NCBI GenBank assembly: GCA_035499295.1 | Contig: DATJZG010000034.1 | Span: forward strand, 8,861-72,860 | Direction of reading: 5' to 3' | DNA from: DATJZG01 sp035499295 | GTDB taxonomy: Bacteria; Myxococcota; Myxococcia; Myxococcales; Anaeromyxobacteraceae | DNA: 64,000 nucleotides | Part shown: positions 8,720 through 17,707 of the stretch, piece after piece | Layout: each line of letters begins with the position of its first letter | Numbering within the stretch: the stretch's first letter is position 1 | Translations under genes and position numbers: made by a program | The notes under the pieces: generated by a model | Databases searched by the model: none | Told to the model about the DNA's origin: nothing | What the model saw: the letters and a program-made list of their open reading frames with translations, nothing else

Positions 8720-10240
8720 TCAGGCCACCGCCGCTGCCGGCTCGGGGAGGGCCCCCGGGGGCGGGGAGAAGCGGACCTCACCTTTCTCGACGCGTGCGAC
8801 GAACCCGGCGAACCAGGACAGCGCCGCGGCCTCTATGGGCCGATGGGCCTCCTCGACGACGGGCTCGATGCCGGCGGCGGCCAGCCGGCCCTTGGGGCAG
8901 TGCCCGACCTTCGCCACCAGCACCGCGCGGCAGTCGGAGAGGGCGCGGAGCACCGCCTCGAGGACGTCCTCCTCGCCTTCCCCCCCGCGGCAGTAGGCCT
9001 CCACCTTGCGGACGGAGACGAAGCGGGCCCCGTCCCGGCTCACCTCGTACACCTGGAACTCCCGCGCGTGCCCGAAGTGCTGGTTCACGATCCCGCCCCC
9101 CTTGGTGGCGACGGCGAGGCGCGCCCGGAGGCCGGGCGGCGCGCCGGAGAGGCGCGCGAGGGCCTCGTCCCTGGCGCGCTCGGCAAGCGCGCGAACGCGC
9201 TCCACGCCGGCGCGGTGGGCGGCGCGCACGTCGGCCGCGTCCTGGGCGGGCTCCGGCGGAAGCCTGGCGAGCGCGAACTCCCCGTTGCGGTCCTCGCCGA
9301 GGAGCCCGACGGCGTCGGCGCGGCACTGGCGGCAGTGGCGCATCACGCGGGCCGTCCCCTCGCAGCTGGCTTGCACCTTCTCGAGCTCGTCGCGAGTGGG
9401 GCCGCGCTGTCCGGTTCGCCCGTAGTGCGTGCCGTGCTCCGGCGAGGAGAGGAGGGGCATGAGGTTGTGGGTGAACGCCCCGAGCGCCATCACCGCGCGG
9501 CTCACCTCGACGAGATGGGCGTCGTTGACGCCGGGGATGACGACCGAGTTCACCTTGCACAAGATCTTCTTCTCGCGCAGGCGCGCGATCCCGTCGAGCT
9601 GGCGTTCCGACAGGAGGCGCGCCGCGTCGCGGCCAGACACCCGCCGACCCTTCCACGCCACCCACGGATAGATGCGCTCTCCCACCTCGGGATCGGTCAT
9701 GTTCACGGTGACGGTAACGTGGCCGACGCCCAATGCCGCGATGCGGTCGACGTGGTCGGGAAGGGCGAGCCCGTTGGTGGACAGGCAGAGCTGCAGATCC
9801 GGCGCTGCCCTCCGCACGAGCTCCATGGTCTCGAAGGTGGCCGAGGGGTTGGCGAGCGGATCCCCGGGGCCGGCGATGCCGACCACCGCCAGCTGCGGGA
9901 TTTCGGCTGCCACCGCCAGCACCTTGCGGAGGGCCTCGGCCGGGGTGAGCCGCTCGCTCACCACGCCCGGGCGGCTCTCGTTGGCGCAGTCGAACTTGCG
10001 GTTGCAGTAGTGGCACTGGATGTTGCAGGCGGCCGCCACCGCCACGTGCATCCGGGCGAAGTGGTGGTGGGCGCTCTCGCTGTAGCAGGGGTGGTTCTTC
10101 ACCCTGGCGGCGACGTCCTCGGCGAGGGCGGGGGACGCCACCTCCCCGCATCCTCCGCGGAACTGGCAGTTGGCCGCCGGGCGCTCCGCGGCGGCGGCGA
10201 GACCCGGCTGGGCCGGGGTGGGGAGAATGGGGAAGCTCAT
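8720..10240 (-). CDS. nifB: nitrogenase cofactor biosynthesis protein NifB (radical SAM + NifX-like domain)
   Basis: A 506-aa enzyme making NifB-co, the 8Fe-9S-C precursor of FeMo-co, from two [4Fe-4S] clusters and SAM. The radical-SAM motif is CNIQCHYC (Cys72, Cys76, Cys79), preceded by HPCYSESAHHHFARMHVAVA, which is typical of NifB. VGIAGPGDPLANP and LCLSTNGLALP follow. The C-terminal part, about residues 385-490, is a NifX/NafY-type cofactor-carrier domain (VATKGGGIVNQHFGHAREF). The ATG overlaps the stop of the upstream nifX-like gene as ATGA. The length is normal for the two-domain proteobacterial form. Confidence 0.96.
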   Translation of the reverse strand: MSFPILPTPAQPGLAAAAERPAANCQFRGGCGEVASPALAEDVAARVKNHPCYSESAHHHFARMHVAVAAACNIQCHYCNRKFDCANESRPGVVSERLTPAEALRKVLAVAAEIPQLAVVGIAGPGDPLANPSATFETMELVRRAAPDLQLCLSTNGLALPDHVDRIAALGVGHVTVTVNMTDPEVGERIYPWVAWKGRRVSGRDAARLLSERQLDGIARLREKKILCKVNSVVIPGVNDAHLVEVSRAVMALGAFTHNLMPLLSSPEHGTHYGRTGQRGPTRDELEKVQASCEGTARVMRHCRQCRADAVGLLGEDRNGEFALARLPPEPAQDAADVRAAHRAGVERVRALAERARDEALARLSGAPPGLRARLAVATKGGGIVNQHFGHAREFQVYEVSRDGARFVSVRKVEAYCRGGEGEEDVLEAVLRALSDCRAVLVAKVGHCPKGRLAAAGIEPVVEEAHRPIEAAALSWFAGFVARVEKGEVRFSPPPGALPEPAAAVA

Positions 10241-10638
10241 TCGCGATCGCCCTCCGGTTCCTCGCGCCCTTCGCCTTCTCGCCGAAGGGCCTTCCTGAGC
10301 CAGGGAGGAGGCGTCCCGCCGAGCACTCGTCCGAGCTTCCTCGCCGCCTCGGCGATGGGCTCTCCCTCGGCGATCCGGACCGGCAAGACGCCGCTTGCGA
10401 CGGCCAATCCAGCCGCCGCGGCCCCGATGGCGGCCACGAACACCACCGAGCATCCGCGGACGGCCTCGATCCGCGGAGCGAGCTTGTCGTGATCCCCGTC
10501 CTCCTCCGCCTCGTCGAACGACAGCCGCTCCAGCTCTCGGGCCCCGTCGGCGGTCACCTCCCACACGGAGATGTGGCGGGCGCAGCCGAAGTGGGCATCC
10601 ACCGTGGAGAGGTCCTGCGTGGCGAAGGCAACCCTCAT
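10237..10638 (-). CDS. NifX/NafY-family iron-molybdenum cofactor-binding protein (first copy)
   Basis: A 133-aa single-domain protein beginning MRVAFATQDLSTVDAHFG, the signature start of the dinitrogenase iron-molybdenum cofactor domain, and ending in a TPPPWLRKALRREGEG tail like the NifX gene at 17708-18088. The family carries NifB-co or the NifEN-bound precursor between assembly proteins. It is the first gene of the leftward arm, overlaps nifB by 4 nt and is divergent from nifH. The frame is open far upstream, but ATG 10638 aligns with family starts. No Shine-Dalgarno sequence is visible. Confidence 0.85.
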   Translation of the reverse strand: MRVAFATQDLSTVDAHFGCARHISVWEVTADGARELERLSFDEAEEDGDHDKLAPRIEAVRGCSVVFVAAIGAAAAGLAVASGVLPVRIAEGEPIAEAARKLGRVLGGTPPPWLRKALRREGEGREEPEGDRE

Positions 10639-10653
10639 CGCGAGCTCGCTCTT

Positions 10654-10668
10654 GCACCCGCTGTTCCA
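10654..10668 (-). promoter_or_regulatory. candidate sigma-54 promoter for nifX-like/nifB
   Basis: The minus strand reads TGGAACAGCGGGTGCA, with GG and GC 10 nt apart. It matches TGGCAC-N5-TTGCA at most positions. The predicted +1 (about 10642) falls only 4 nt before the ATG, so either the transcript is nearly leaderless or the true start or promoter differs. Confidence 0.4.
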
Positions 10669-10834
10669 CCCGCGGGCACTCGCGTCGCGCGAGAAGGGCT
10701 CGCGGCCGTGGGTCCGCCGCGGCGGCCCGACGGAGCGGAAATCCTTGAAGGCCTGCCCGGGCGGCTCGCGACCCGCGTGGCGATTCCGTGTCGCGCGGCG
10801 TTTGCGCGGATTGTCGTCTTCCATCCCCGGGGAT

Positions 10835-10850
10835 TGTCGGGTTCCGGACA
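10835..10850. promoter_or_regulatory. NifA upstream activator sequence TGT-N10-ACA
   Basis: TGTCGGGTTCCGGACA fits the NifA-binding consensus TGT-N10-ACA exactly. It is centred about 120 bp upstream of the predicted nifH transcription start and about 200 bp from the nifX-like gene, so it could serve both divergent arms. It is the only exact match in the control region. Confidence 0.75.
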
Positions 10851-10934
10851 GCAGACCTGCCGGATCGGTGCTTCCCGCAGGCCTCGCCAGGCGCGGACCG
10901 CCATGGAATGCGCATTTCACCGGGGCTCGCGCCC

Positions 10935-10952
10935 GCCGGTACGGCCCTTGCT
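10935..10952 (+). promoter_or_regulatory. sigma-54 (-24/-12) promoter of nifHDK-EN
   Basis: CCGGTACGGCCCTTGCT has GG (10938-10939) and GC (10950-10951) separated by exactly 10 nt and agrees closely with the yTGGyAyr-N4-TTGCw nif consensus. The predicted +1 is near 10963, which leaves a 30-nt leader with a good ribosome binding site before nifH. Confidence 0.85.
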
Positions 10953-10992
10953 CTTGTAGCCGCCGGAACGCCAACGCAGCGGAAAGGACGCC

Positions 10993-11865
10993 ATGAGGCA
11001 AATCGCGATTTACGGGAAGGGCGGCATCGGCAAGTCGACGACGACGCAGAACACGGTCGCCGGCCTCGCCTCGCTCGGCAAGAAGGTGATGATCGTCGGC
11101 TGCGACCCCAAGGCCGACTCCACGCGCCTCATCCTTCACGCCAAGGCCCAGGCCACGGTGATGGATCTGGTGCGCGAGCGCGGGACCGTCGAGGACCTCG
11201 AGATCTCCGACGTCATGAAGGTCGGCTTCGGCGGGGTGAAGTGCGTCGAGTCGGGCGGGCCGGAGCCGGGAGTGGGCTGCGCCGGCCGGGGCGTCATCAC
11301 CGCCATCAACTTCCTCGAGGAGAACGGCGCCTACACGCCCGACCTGGACTTCGTCTTCTACGACGTGCTCGGCGACGTGGTCTGCGGCGGGTTCGCCATG
11401 CCCATTCGCGAGAACAAGGCGGAGGAGATCTACATCGTCTGCTCGGGCGAGATGATGGCCATGTACGCGGCCAACAACATCTCCAAGGGGATCCTGAAGT
11501 ACGCCTCCTCCGGCAAGGTCCGGCTGGGCGGTCTCATCTGCAACTCCCGCAACACGGACCGGGAGGCGGACCTGATCGAGGCGCTCGCCAAGCGGCTCGG
11601 CACCCAGATGATCCACTTCGTCCCGCGCGACAACGAGGTCCAGAGGGCCGAGCTGCGCCGCATGACGGTGATCGAGTACTCCCCCGAGCACCGGCAGGCC
11701 GACGAGTACCGGACCCTGGCGAGGAAGGTCTTGGAGAACAAGATGCTGGTGGTGCCGAAGCCTCTCGAGATGGACGAGCTCGAGGACCTGCTCATGACGT
11801 TCGGCGTCATGGCTCCCGAGGACGAGTCCAAGGTCGGAGTGGCCGCCGCGGCGGCACCCGCCTAG
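10993..11865 (+). CDS. nifH: nitrogenase iron protein NifH (dinitrogenase reductase)
   Basis: A 290-aa ATP-dependent electron donor to the MoFe protein. It has the P-loop GKGGIGKST at residues 8-16, the [4Fe-4S] ligands Cys96 (GVGCAGRGV) and Cys131 (GDVVCGGFAMP), and Arg99, the residue that DraT ADP-ribosylates in other diazotrophs. The length is normal, with an Ala-rich C-terminus. It is the first gene of the rightward nif operon, preceded by GGAAAGGA 6 nt before the ATG and by the -24/-12 promoter and NifA site. The gap to nifD is 46 nt. Confidence 0.98.
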   Translation: MRQIAIYGKGGIGKSTTTQNTVAGLASLGKKVMIVGCDPKADSTRLILHAKAQATVMDLVRERGTVEDLEISDVMKVGFGGVKCVESGGPEPGVGCAGRGVITAINFLEENGAYTPDLDFVFYDVLGDVVCGGFAMPIRENKAEEIYIVCSGEMMAMYAANNISKGILKYASSGKVRLGGLICNSRNTDREADLIEALAKRLGTQMIHFVPRDNEVQRAELRRMTVIEYSPEHRQADEYRTLARKVLENKMLVVPKPLEMDELEDLLMTFGVMAPEDESKVGVAAAAAPA

Positions 11866-11911
11866 CCCGCCGCATGCCCTAGACCCAAGCGAGACCCCAA
11901 GGAGACGGACC

Positions 11912-13357
11912 ATGTCGCGAGCAGCGAAGAAGATCGACGGGATCACCAAGGAGTCCACGCAGGAGATGATCGACGAGGCGCTCGCGGCCTACCCGGAGAA
12001 GGGCAAGAAGAAGCGCGCCCCTCACCTCGCGCCGAACGATCCGGCGGCCACGGCTGCCTGCGTGAAGTCGAACCGGAAGACGGTCCCCGGCGTGATGAGC
12101 GCCCGCGGCTGCGCCTATGCCGGCGCGAAGGGGGTGGTGTGGGGACCCATCCGCGACATGGTCCACGTCTCGCACGGCCCGGTGGGTTGCGGCTGGTACT
12201 CCTGGGGCACCCGCCGCAACCTCATGAGCGGCATCAACGGGGTGACGCAGTTCGGCATGCAGTTCACCTCCGACTTCCAGGAGAAGGACATCGTCTACGG
12301 AGGCGACAAGAAGCTCGCCGTCCTCCTGCAGGAGGCGAAGGAGCTCTTCCCCCTCGCCAAGGGCATCTCGGTGCTCTCCGAGTGCCCGGTGGGGCTCATC
12401 GGCGACGACATCAACGCCGTCGCGAAGAAGATGACGAAGGAGCTCGACCTCCCCATCATCCCCTGCAACTGCGAGGGATTCCGCGGCGTCTCGCAGTCTC
12501 TCGGCCACCACATCTCGAACGACACCATCCGCGACTACATCATCGAGACCCGCGAGTTCAGCGAGCCGGAGACGCCGTACGACATCGCGCTCATCGGCGA
12601 TTACAACATCGGCGGCGACGTCTGGTCGGCGAAGTCGCTGATGGAGGAGATCGGCCTCAACGTGAAGGCCACCTGGACCGGCGACGGCGAGATGGAGAAG
12701 ATCGCCGCCACCCACAAGGTGAAGCTGAACCTCATCCACTGCTACCGGTCGATGAACTACATGTGCCGGGTGATGGAGGAGAAGTACGGGATCCCGTGGG
12801 TGGAGTTCAACTTCTTCGGTCCCACCAAGATCAAGGAGAGCCTGCGCAAGATCGCCGAGCGCTTCGACGACCGCATCAAGGAGAACGTCGAGAAGGTGAT
12901 CGCCAAGTACGATCCGCTCATGCAGAAGGTCATCGACGAGTACCGGCCCCGGCTCGAGGGCAAGACGGTGATGCTCTACGTCGGTGGTCTCCGCCCGCGC
13001 CACACCGTCGGAGCCTACGAGGACCTCGGCATGACGGTGGTCGGGTCGGGATACGAGTTCGCCCACGGCGACGACTACGAGCGGACCATGCCGGAGATGC
13101 CCGAGGCCACGGTCATCTACGACGACGCCTCCGAGTACGAGCTCGAGCACTTCGTCCACAAGCTCAAGCCGGACCTGATCGGCAGCGGCATCAAGGAGAA
13201 GTACGTGTTCCAGAAGATGGGGCTCCCCTTCCGGCAGATGCACAGCTGGGACTACTCGGGCCCGTACCACGCGTACCAGGGGTTCCCGGTGTTCGCGCGC
13301 GACGTCGACATGGCCGTGAACAGCCCCACCTGGAAGCTCGTGAAGTCGCCGTTCTAG
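11912..13357 (+). CDS. nifD: nitrogenase molybdenum-iron protein alpha chain NifD
   Basis: A 481-aa catalytic subunit. The P-cluster cysteines are in ARGCAYAG, GPVGCGWYSWG and SECPVGLIGDD. The FeMo-co ligands are Cys in LNLIHCYRSMNYM and His in FRQMHSWDYSGPYHAYQG. All expected ligands are present, and the context (nifH, nifK, nifEN, nifB) supports a Mo enzyme rather than a V or Fe-only one, since no anfG/vnfG gene follows. AAGGAG lies 7 nt before the ATG. The N-terminus is Lys-rich. Confidence 0.98.
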   Translation: MSRAAKKIDGITKESTQEMIDEALAAYPEKGKKKRAPHLAPNDPAATAACVKSNRKTVPGVMSARGCAYAGAKGVVWGPIRDMVHVSHGPVGCGWYSWGTRRNLMSGINGVTQFGMQFTSDFQEKDIVYGGDKKLAVLLQEAKELFPLAKGISVLSECPVGLIGDDINAVAKKMTKELDLPIIPCNCEGFRGVSQSLGHHISNDTIRDYIIETREFSEPETPYDIALIGDYNIGGDVWSAKSLMEEIGLNVKATWTGDGEMEKIAATHKVKLNLIHCYRSMNYMCRVMEEKYGIPWVEFNFFGPTKIKESLRKIAERFDDRIKENVEKVIAKYDPLMQKVIDEYRPRLEGKTVMLYVGGLRPRHTVGAYEDLGMTVVGSGYEFAHGDDYERTMPEMPEATVIYDDASEYELEHFVHKLKPDLIGSGIKEKYVFQKMGLPFRQMHSWDYSGPYHAYQGFPVFARDVDMAVNSPTWKLVKSPF

Positions 13358-13431
13358 GAAGCCTTCAGCCGTACCCGGAAGCGCCAGCCGGCCGTGGGAC
13401 GCATGAGTCCCCGCGCCGCCAAGGAGAGGTC

Positions 13432-14901
13432 ATGTCGAACGCACTCGGACTCACCGTGAAGCCCGTCGGGACCTGCTCACCCGAGGAGGAAAAGCGGGTC
13501 GCGGAATGGATCAACACCCCCGAGTATCGGGAGAAGAACTTCGCCCGCCAGGCGCTCGTCATCAACCCGGCCCACGGCTGCCAACCGCTCGGCGCCGAGC
13601 TCGCCGCCCACGGCTTCGAGGGAACGCTCCCCTTCACCCACGGATCGCAGGGGTGCGCTTCCTACTACCGCTCCACCCTCAACCGGCACTTCCGCGAGCC
13701 GGCGCCGGCGGTCTCCGACGCCATGACGGAGGACGGTGCCGTCTTCGGCGGGCAGAACAACCTCCACGAGGGGCTGGAGAACGCGGTCGCCCTCTACAAG
13801 CCCAAGATGATCGCCGTCTTCACCTCCTGCATGCCGGAGGTCATCGGCGACGATCTCACCGCGTTCATCAAGAACGCCCGCCAGAAGGGGCACGTGCCGA
13901 AGGAACTGCCCGTCCCCTTCGCCAACACCCCGAGCTTCAACGGCTCGCACGTGAACGGCTACGACTCCATGCTGGTCGCCATCCTGCAAACGCTCACCGA
14001 CGGAAAGAAGGTCGAGGGGCGCTGCACCGGCAAGCTGAACCTCATCCCGGGCTTCGACGCCAACACCGGGAACTACCGGGAGTACAAGCGGATCCTCGAG
14101 GCCTTCGGGATCCCCCTCACCCTCCTCGCCGACATCTCCGAGTCGTTCGACTCGCCCAACGACGGGACCTACCGTCTCTACCCGGGCGGCACGCCGCTCG
14201 CCGAGGCGGCCGACTCCGTCAACGGCAAGGCGACGCTCACCGTCGCGCCCTTCGCCACCCAGAAGACCTTCGCGTTCGTGAAGGAGAACTACAGCGGCCG
14301 GCACACCTCCTTGCCCATGCCCATGGGAATCGCCAAGACCGACCACTTCCTCATGAAGATCGCCGAGCTGTTCGACAAGCCGGTCCCCGACTCGCTCAAA
14401 GCGGAGCGCGGCCGCGCGGTCGACGCCATGACCGACGCCCAGCAATACATGCACGGCAAGAAGTTCGCGGTGTACGGGGACCCCGACCTCTTGCTCGGCT
14501 ACGTGTCGTTCCTGCTCGAGATGGGCGCCACCCCCTACCACATCCTCTGCAGCAAGGGTTCGAAGAAGGTGGAGAAGGAGATCCAGGCGCTGCTCGACGC
14601 CTCCCCGTTCGGCAAGTCTTCGAAGATCTACATGAACCGCGATCTGTGGCACCTGCGCAGCCTCGTCATGACCGACCCGGTGGACGCCATGATCGGAGAC
14701 ACCCACGGGAAGTTCTCCGCCCGCGACGCGAAGATCCCTCTCTTCCGCTTCGGCTTCCCCATCTTCGACCGCGTGCACAAGCACCGCGTGCCGCTCGTCG
14801 GCTACCAGGGCGTCATCAACATGGTCACCGAGATCTGCAACAAGTTCCTCGATATCCGGGACGAGACCTGCGAGGACCGCTTCTTCGAGATGATGCGCTA
14901 G
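13432..14901 (+). CDS. nifK: nitrogenase molybdenum-iron protein beta chain NifK
   Basis: A 489-aa beta subunit. P-cluster ligands are visible in NPAHGCQPLGAE, THGSQGCASYYRS and TSCMPEVIGDD, and the conserved serine region in NTPSFNGSHVNGYD. It is a little shorter at the N-terminus than the long Azotobacter form. The frame is open well upstream inside nifD, but ATG 13432 follows AAGGAGAGG and aligns with the family start. It lies 74 nt after nifD and 32 nt before nifEN. Confidence 0.97.
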   Translation: MSNALGLTVKPVGTCSPEEEKRVAEWINTPEYREKNFARQALVINPAHGCQPLGAELAAHGFEGTLPFTHGSQGCASYYRSTLNRHFREPAPAVSDAMTEDGAVFGGQNNLHEGLENAVALYKPKMIAVFTSCMPEVIGDDLTAFIKNARQKGHVPKELPVPFANTPSFNGSHVNGYDSMLVAILQTLTDGKKVEGRCTGKLNLIPGFDANTGNYREYKRILEAFGIPLTLLADISESFDSPNDGTYRLYPGGTPLAEAADSVNGKATLTVAPFATQKTFAFVKENYSGRHTSLPMPMGIAKTDHFLMKIAELFDKPVPDSLKAERGRAVDAMTDAQQYMHGKKFAVYGDPDLLLGYVSFLLEMGATPYHILCSKGSKKVEKEIQALLDASPFGKSSKIYMNRDLWHLRSLVMTDPVDAMIGDTHGKFSARDAKIPLFRFGFPIFDRVHKHRVPLVGYQGVINMVTEICNKFLDIRDETCEDRFFEMMR

Positions 14902-14933
14902 GTCGAGTCGAAGGGGACGGAACGAGACCCGTC

Positions 14934-17693
14934 ATGGCGCGGCCTGACTACTACGACGCTCCGGACTGCGACACCCACGAGAAGGGTGCTCCCAAGTTCT
15001 GCAGGAAGTCGGAGCCCGGCGAGGGAACGGAGCGCAGCTGCGCCTATGACGGGGCCCGGGTGGTCCTCATGCCGATCACCGACGCCATCCACCTGGTGCA
15101 CGGCCCCATCGCCTGCGCCGGAAACTCCTGGGACAACCGCGGCGCGCGCTCGAGCGGTTCCCAGCTGTACCGCCGGGGCTTCACCACCGAGATGCTCCAG
15201 AACGACGTGGTCTTCGGCGGAGAGAAGAAGCTCCGGCAGGCCATCCTCGATCTCGCGGAACGCTACCGGGACGAGGCGAAGGCCATCTTCGTCTACGCCA
15301 CCTGCGTCACCGCCATGACCGGGGACGACGTAGAAGCGGTGTGCCGCGCGGTCGCGGACGAGGTGAAAATCCCGGTCATCCCCGTCAACACCCCGGGCTT
15401 CGTCGGCGACAAGAACATCGGCAACCGGCTCGCCGGCGAGATCCTGCTGAAGCACGTCATCGGCACCGCCGAGCCGGAAACGGTGACGGACTACGACGTC
15501 AACCTCATCGGCGAGTACAACATCGCCGGCGACCTGTGGGGGATGGAGCCTCTCTTCGAGCGGCTGGGGATCCGCATCCTCTCCTGCATCAGCGGCGACG
15601 CCAAGTTCGAGAACCTGCGCTACGCGCACCGCGCCAAGCTGAACGTCATCATCTGCTCGAAGAGCCTCACCAACCTGGCGCGCAAGATGAAGAAGCAGTT
15701 CGGCATCCCCTACCTGGAAGAGTCGTTCTACGGGATGACGGACACCGCGAAGGCGCTGCGGGACATCGCTCGCGAGCTCGACCTGAAGGTGGGAGGGCCG
15801 GCGAGCACGGTGATGCGCGATCGGGTCGAGGCGCTCGTCCGGGAGGAGGAGGCCCGTTGCCGTCTCGCCATCGCGCCCTTCCGCGCCCGCCTGGAGGGCA
15901 AGCGTGCGGTTCTCTTCACCGGCGGGGTGAAGACGTGGTCGATGGTGAGCGCCCTTCGCGAGCTGGGCGTCGAGATCCTGGCCGCCGGGACGCAGAACTC
16001 CACCCTGGAGGACTTCCACCGCATGAAGGCGCTCATGCGGGCGGACGCCGGCATCATCGAGGATACCTCCACCGCCGGACTGCTCGCCGTCATGCGGGAG
16101 AAGATGCCCGACCTCATCGTCGCGGGCGGGAAGACCAAGTTCCTGGCGCTGAAGACGCGCACCCCGTTCCTCGACATCAACCACGGCCGCTCCCATCCCT
16201 ACGCCGGGTACGAGGGGATGGCGACCTTCGCGAAGCAGCTCGATCTCACGGTGAACAACCCGATCTGGGCCGCCCTGAACGCCAGCGCTCCCTGGGATCT
16301 TCCGGACGCCGCCCGGGACGCCGAGCTCGCGAACGCGCGCAACCACGCCGCCGCCTTCCTCGCAGAGGACCTCACCGCCTCGCGGGTCGCCGTCCCGCAG
16401 AAGGCGGCCACCGTGAACCCGCAGAAGAACTCGCCCGCGCTGGGAGCCACTCTCGCCTACCTCGGCATCGACGGCATGCTCGGCCTCCTGCACGGCGCCC
16501 AGGGGTGCTCGACCTTCATCCGCCTCCAGCTCTCGCGCCACTTCAAGGAGTCCATCGCGCTCAACTCCACCGCCATGAGCGAGGACGCCGCCATCTTCGG
16601 AGGCTGGGAGAACCTGAAGCAGGGCGTGAAGCGGGTGGCGCAGAAGTTCCGGCCCGAGGTCGTCGGGGTGATGACCTCTGGCCTCACCGAGACGATGGGC
16701 GACGACGTGCAAAGCGCCATCGCCCACTTCCGCATGGAGAACCCGGAGCTGGCCTCGACCGAGGTGGTCTGGGCCTCGACACCCGACTACTGCGGCTCGC
16801 TCCAGGAAGGCTACGCGGCCGCGGTGGAGGCCATCGTCGGCACCATCCCCGAGGGCGGCGAGAGGATCGGCGGCCAGGTGAACCTCCTGCCGGGAGCGCA
16901 CCTCACCCCCGCCGATGTCGAGGAGGCGAAGCGGCTCGTCGAATCGTTCGGATTCACCGCGCTCGCCATCCCGGACATCGCCAATGCCCTCGACGGGCAC
17001 ATCGACGAGGAGGTTTCGCCCCTCTCCACCGGCGGCATCCCCATCGACCTGGTTCGGTCGGCGGGGCGAAGCGTGGCGACGATCTACGTCGGCGACTCGC
17101 TTCACCGAGCTGCCGGGAAGCTCCGGGACTCTTTTGGCGTGCCCGCCTACGGCTTCACCTCGCTCACCGGGCTCGTCGAGGTGGACCGCCTGATGTCGAC
17201 CCTCTCGTCGCTATCGGGCCGACCGGTCCCCGCCGAGCACCGGCGCTGGCGGAGCCGCCTCTCCGACGCCATGGTCGACTGCCACTACCAGTTCGGTCGC
17301 AAGAAAGTGGCCCTGGCGCTCGAGAGCGACCACCTGAAGGGGATGACCCGCTTCCTCGCCGGCATGGGTTGCGAGGTCACGGCGGCGATCTCGGCCACGC
17401 GCACGCGCGGCCTTGATGCCCTCCCGGCCGCGAGCGTCTTCGTCGGCGACCTGGAGGACCTGGAGCGCGCCGGCAAGGGCGCCGACCTTCTCGTCGCGAA
17501 CTCCAACGGGCGCCAGGCGGCGGCCCGGCTCGGCATCAAGGCCCACCTGCGAACCGGTCTGCCGGTCTTCGACCGCCTCGGCGCACACCAGAAGATGTGG
17601 GTCGGCTACCGCGGGACGGCGAACCTGGTCTTCGAGGTGGCGAACCTGTTCCAGGCGAGTGGCTCGGAAGCGCAGAGGCTCGCCCACAACTGA
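14934..17693 (+). CDS. nifEN: NifE-NifN fusion, FeMo-cofactor scaffold
   Basis: A single 919-aa reading frame joins the two scaffold subunits. Residues 1 to about 450 are NifE, with cysteines in RSCAYDGARVVL, GPIACAGNSWDN, YATCVTAMTGDD and LNVIICSKSL. Residues about 485-919 are NifN (NSPALGATLAYLGIDGM, LHGAQGCSTFIR, VMTSGLTETMGDD). The linker of about 35 residues is Ala-rich and charged, with no internal stop or obvious internal ribosome binding site. NifEN matures NifB-co into FeMo-co before transfer to NifDK. The ATG is chosen because MARPDYYDAPDCDTHEKG matches a NifE N-terminus; the frame is open upstream through nifK. A fusion is uncommon, but known fused vnfEN genes show it can work. Confidence 0.95.
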   Translation: MARPDYYDAPDCDTHEKGAPKFCRKSEPGEGTERSCAYDGARVVLMPITDAIHLVHGPIACAGNSWDNRGARSSGSQLYRRGFTTEMLQNDVVFGGEKKLRQAILDLAERYRDEAKAIFVYATCVTAMTGDDVEAVCRAVADEVKIPVIPVNTPGFVGDKNIGNRLAGEILLKHVIGTAEPETVTDYDVNLIGEYNIAGDLWGMEPLFERLGIRILSCISGDAKFENLRYAHRAKLNVIICSKSLTNLARKMKKQFGIPYLEESFYGMTDTAKALRDIARELDLKVGGPASTVMRDRVEALVREEEARCRLAIAPFRARLEGKRAVLFTGGVKTWSMVSALRELGVEILAAGTQNSTLEDFHRMKALMRADAGIIEDTSTAGLLAVMREKMPDLIVAGGKTKFLALKTRTPFLDINHGRSHPYAGYEGMATFAKQLDLTVNNPIWAALNASAPWDLPDAARDAELANARNHAAAFLAEDLTASRVAVPQKAATVNPQKNSPALGATLAYLGIDGMLGLLHGAQGCSTFIRLQLSRHFKESIALNSTAMSEDAAIFGGWENLKQGVKRVAQKFRPEVVGVMTSGLTETMGDDVQSAIAHFRMENPELASTEVVWASTPDYCGSLQEGYAAAVEAIVGTIPEGGERIGGQVNLLPGAHLTPADVEEAKRLVESFGFTALAIPDIANALDGHIDEEVSPLSTGGIPIDLVRSAGRSVATIYVGDSLHRAAGKLRDSFGVPAYGFTSLTGLVEVDRLMSTLSSLSGRPVPAEHRRWRSRLSDAMVDCHYQFGRKKVALALESDHLKGMTRFLAGMGCEVTAAISATRTRGLDALPAASVFVGDLEDLERAGKGADLLVANSNGRQAAARLGIKAHLRTGLPVFDRLGAHQKMWVGYRGTANLVFEVANLFQASGSEAQRLAHN

Positions 17694-17707
17694 AGGGGAG
17701 CGAGAAC

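Larger units (their letters stand above)
10639..10992. other. divergent nif control region
   Basis: The 354-bp gap between the two divergent nif arms holds no convincing gene. It carries one perfect TGT-N10-ACA NifA-type site, a strong -24/-12 promoter toward nifH and a weaker one toward nifX-nifB, listed separately. A Shine-Dalgarno GGAAAGGA precedes the nifH ATG by 6 nt. Confidence 0.8.

Noticed and set aside
10237..11958. The 573-codon minus-strand frame as one protein
   Set aside because: Only its last 133 codons are NifX-like; the upstream portion is antisense to nifH and the divergent promoter region.
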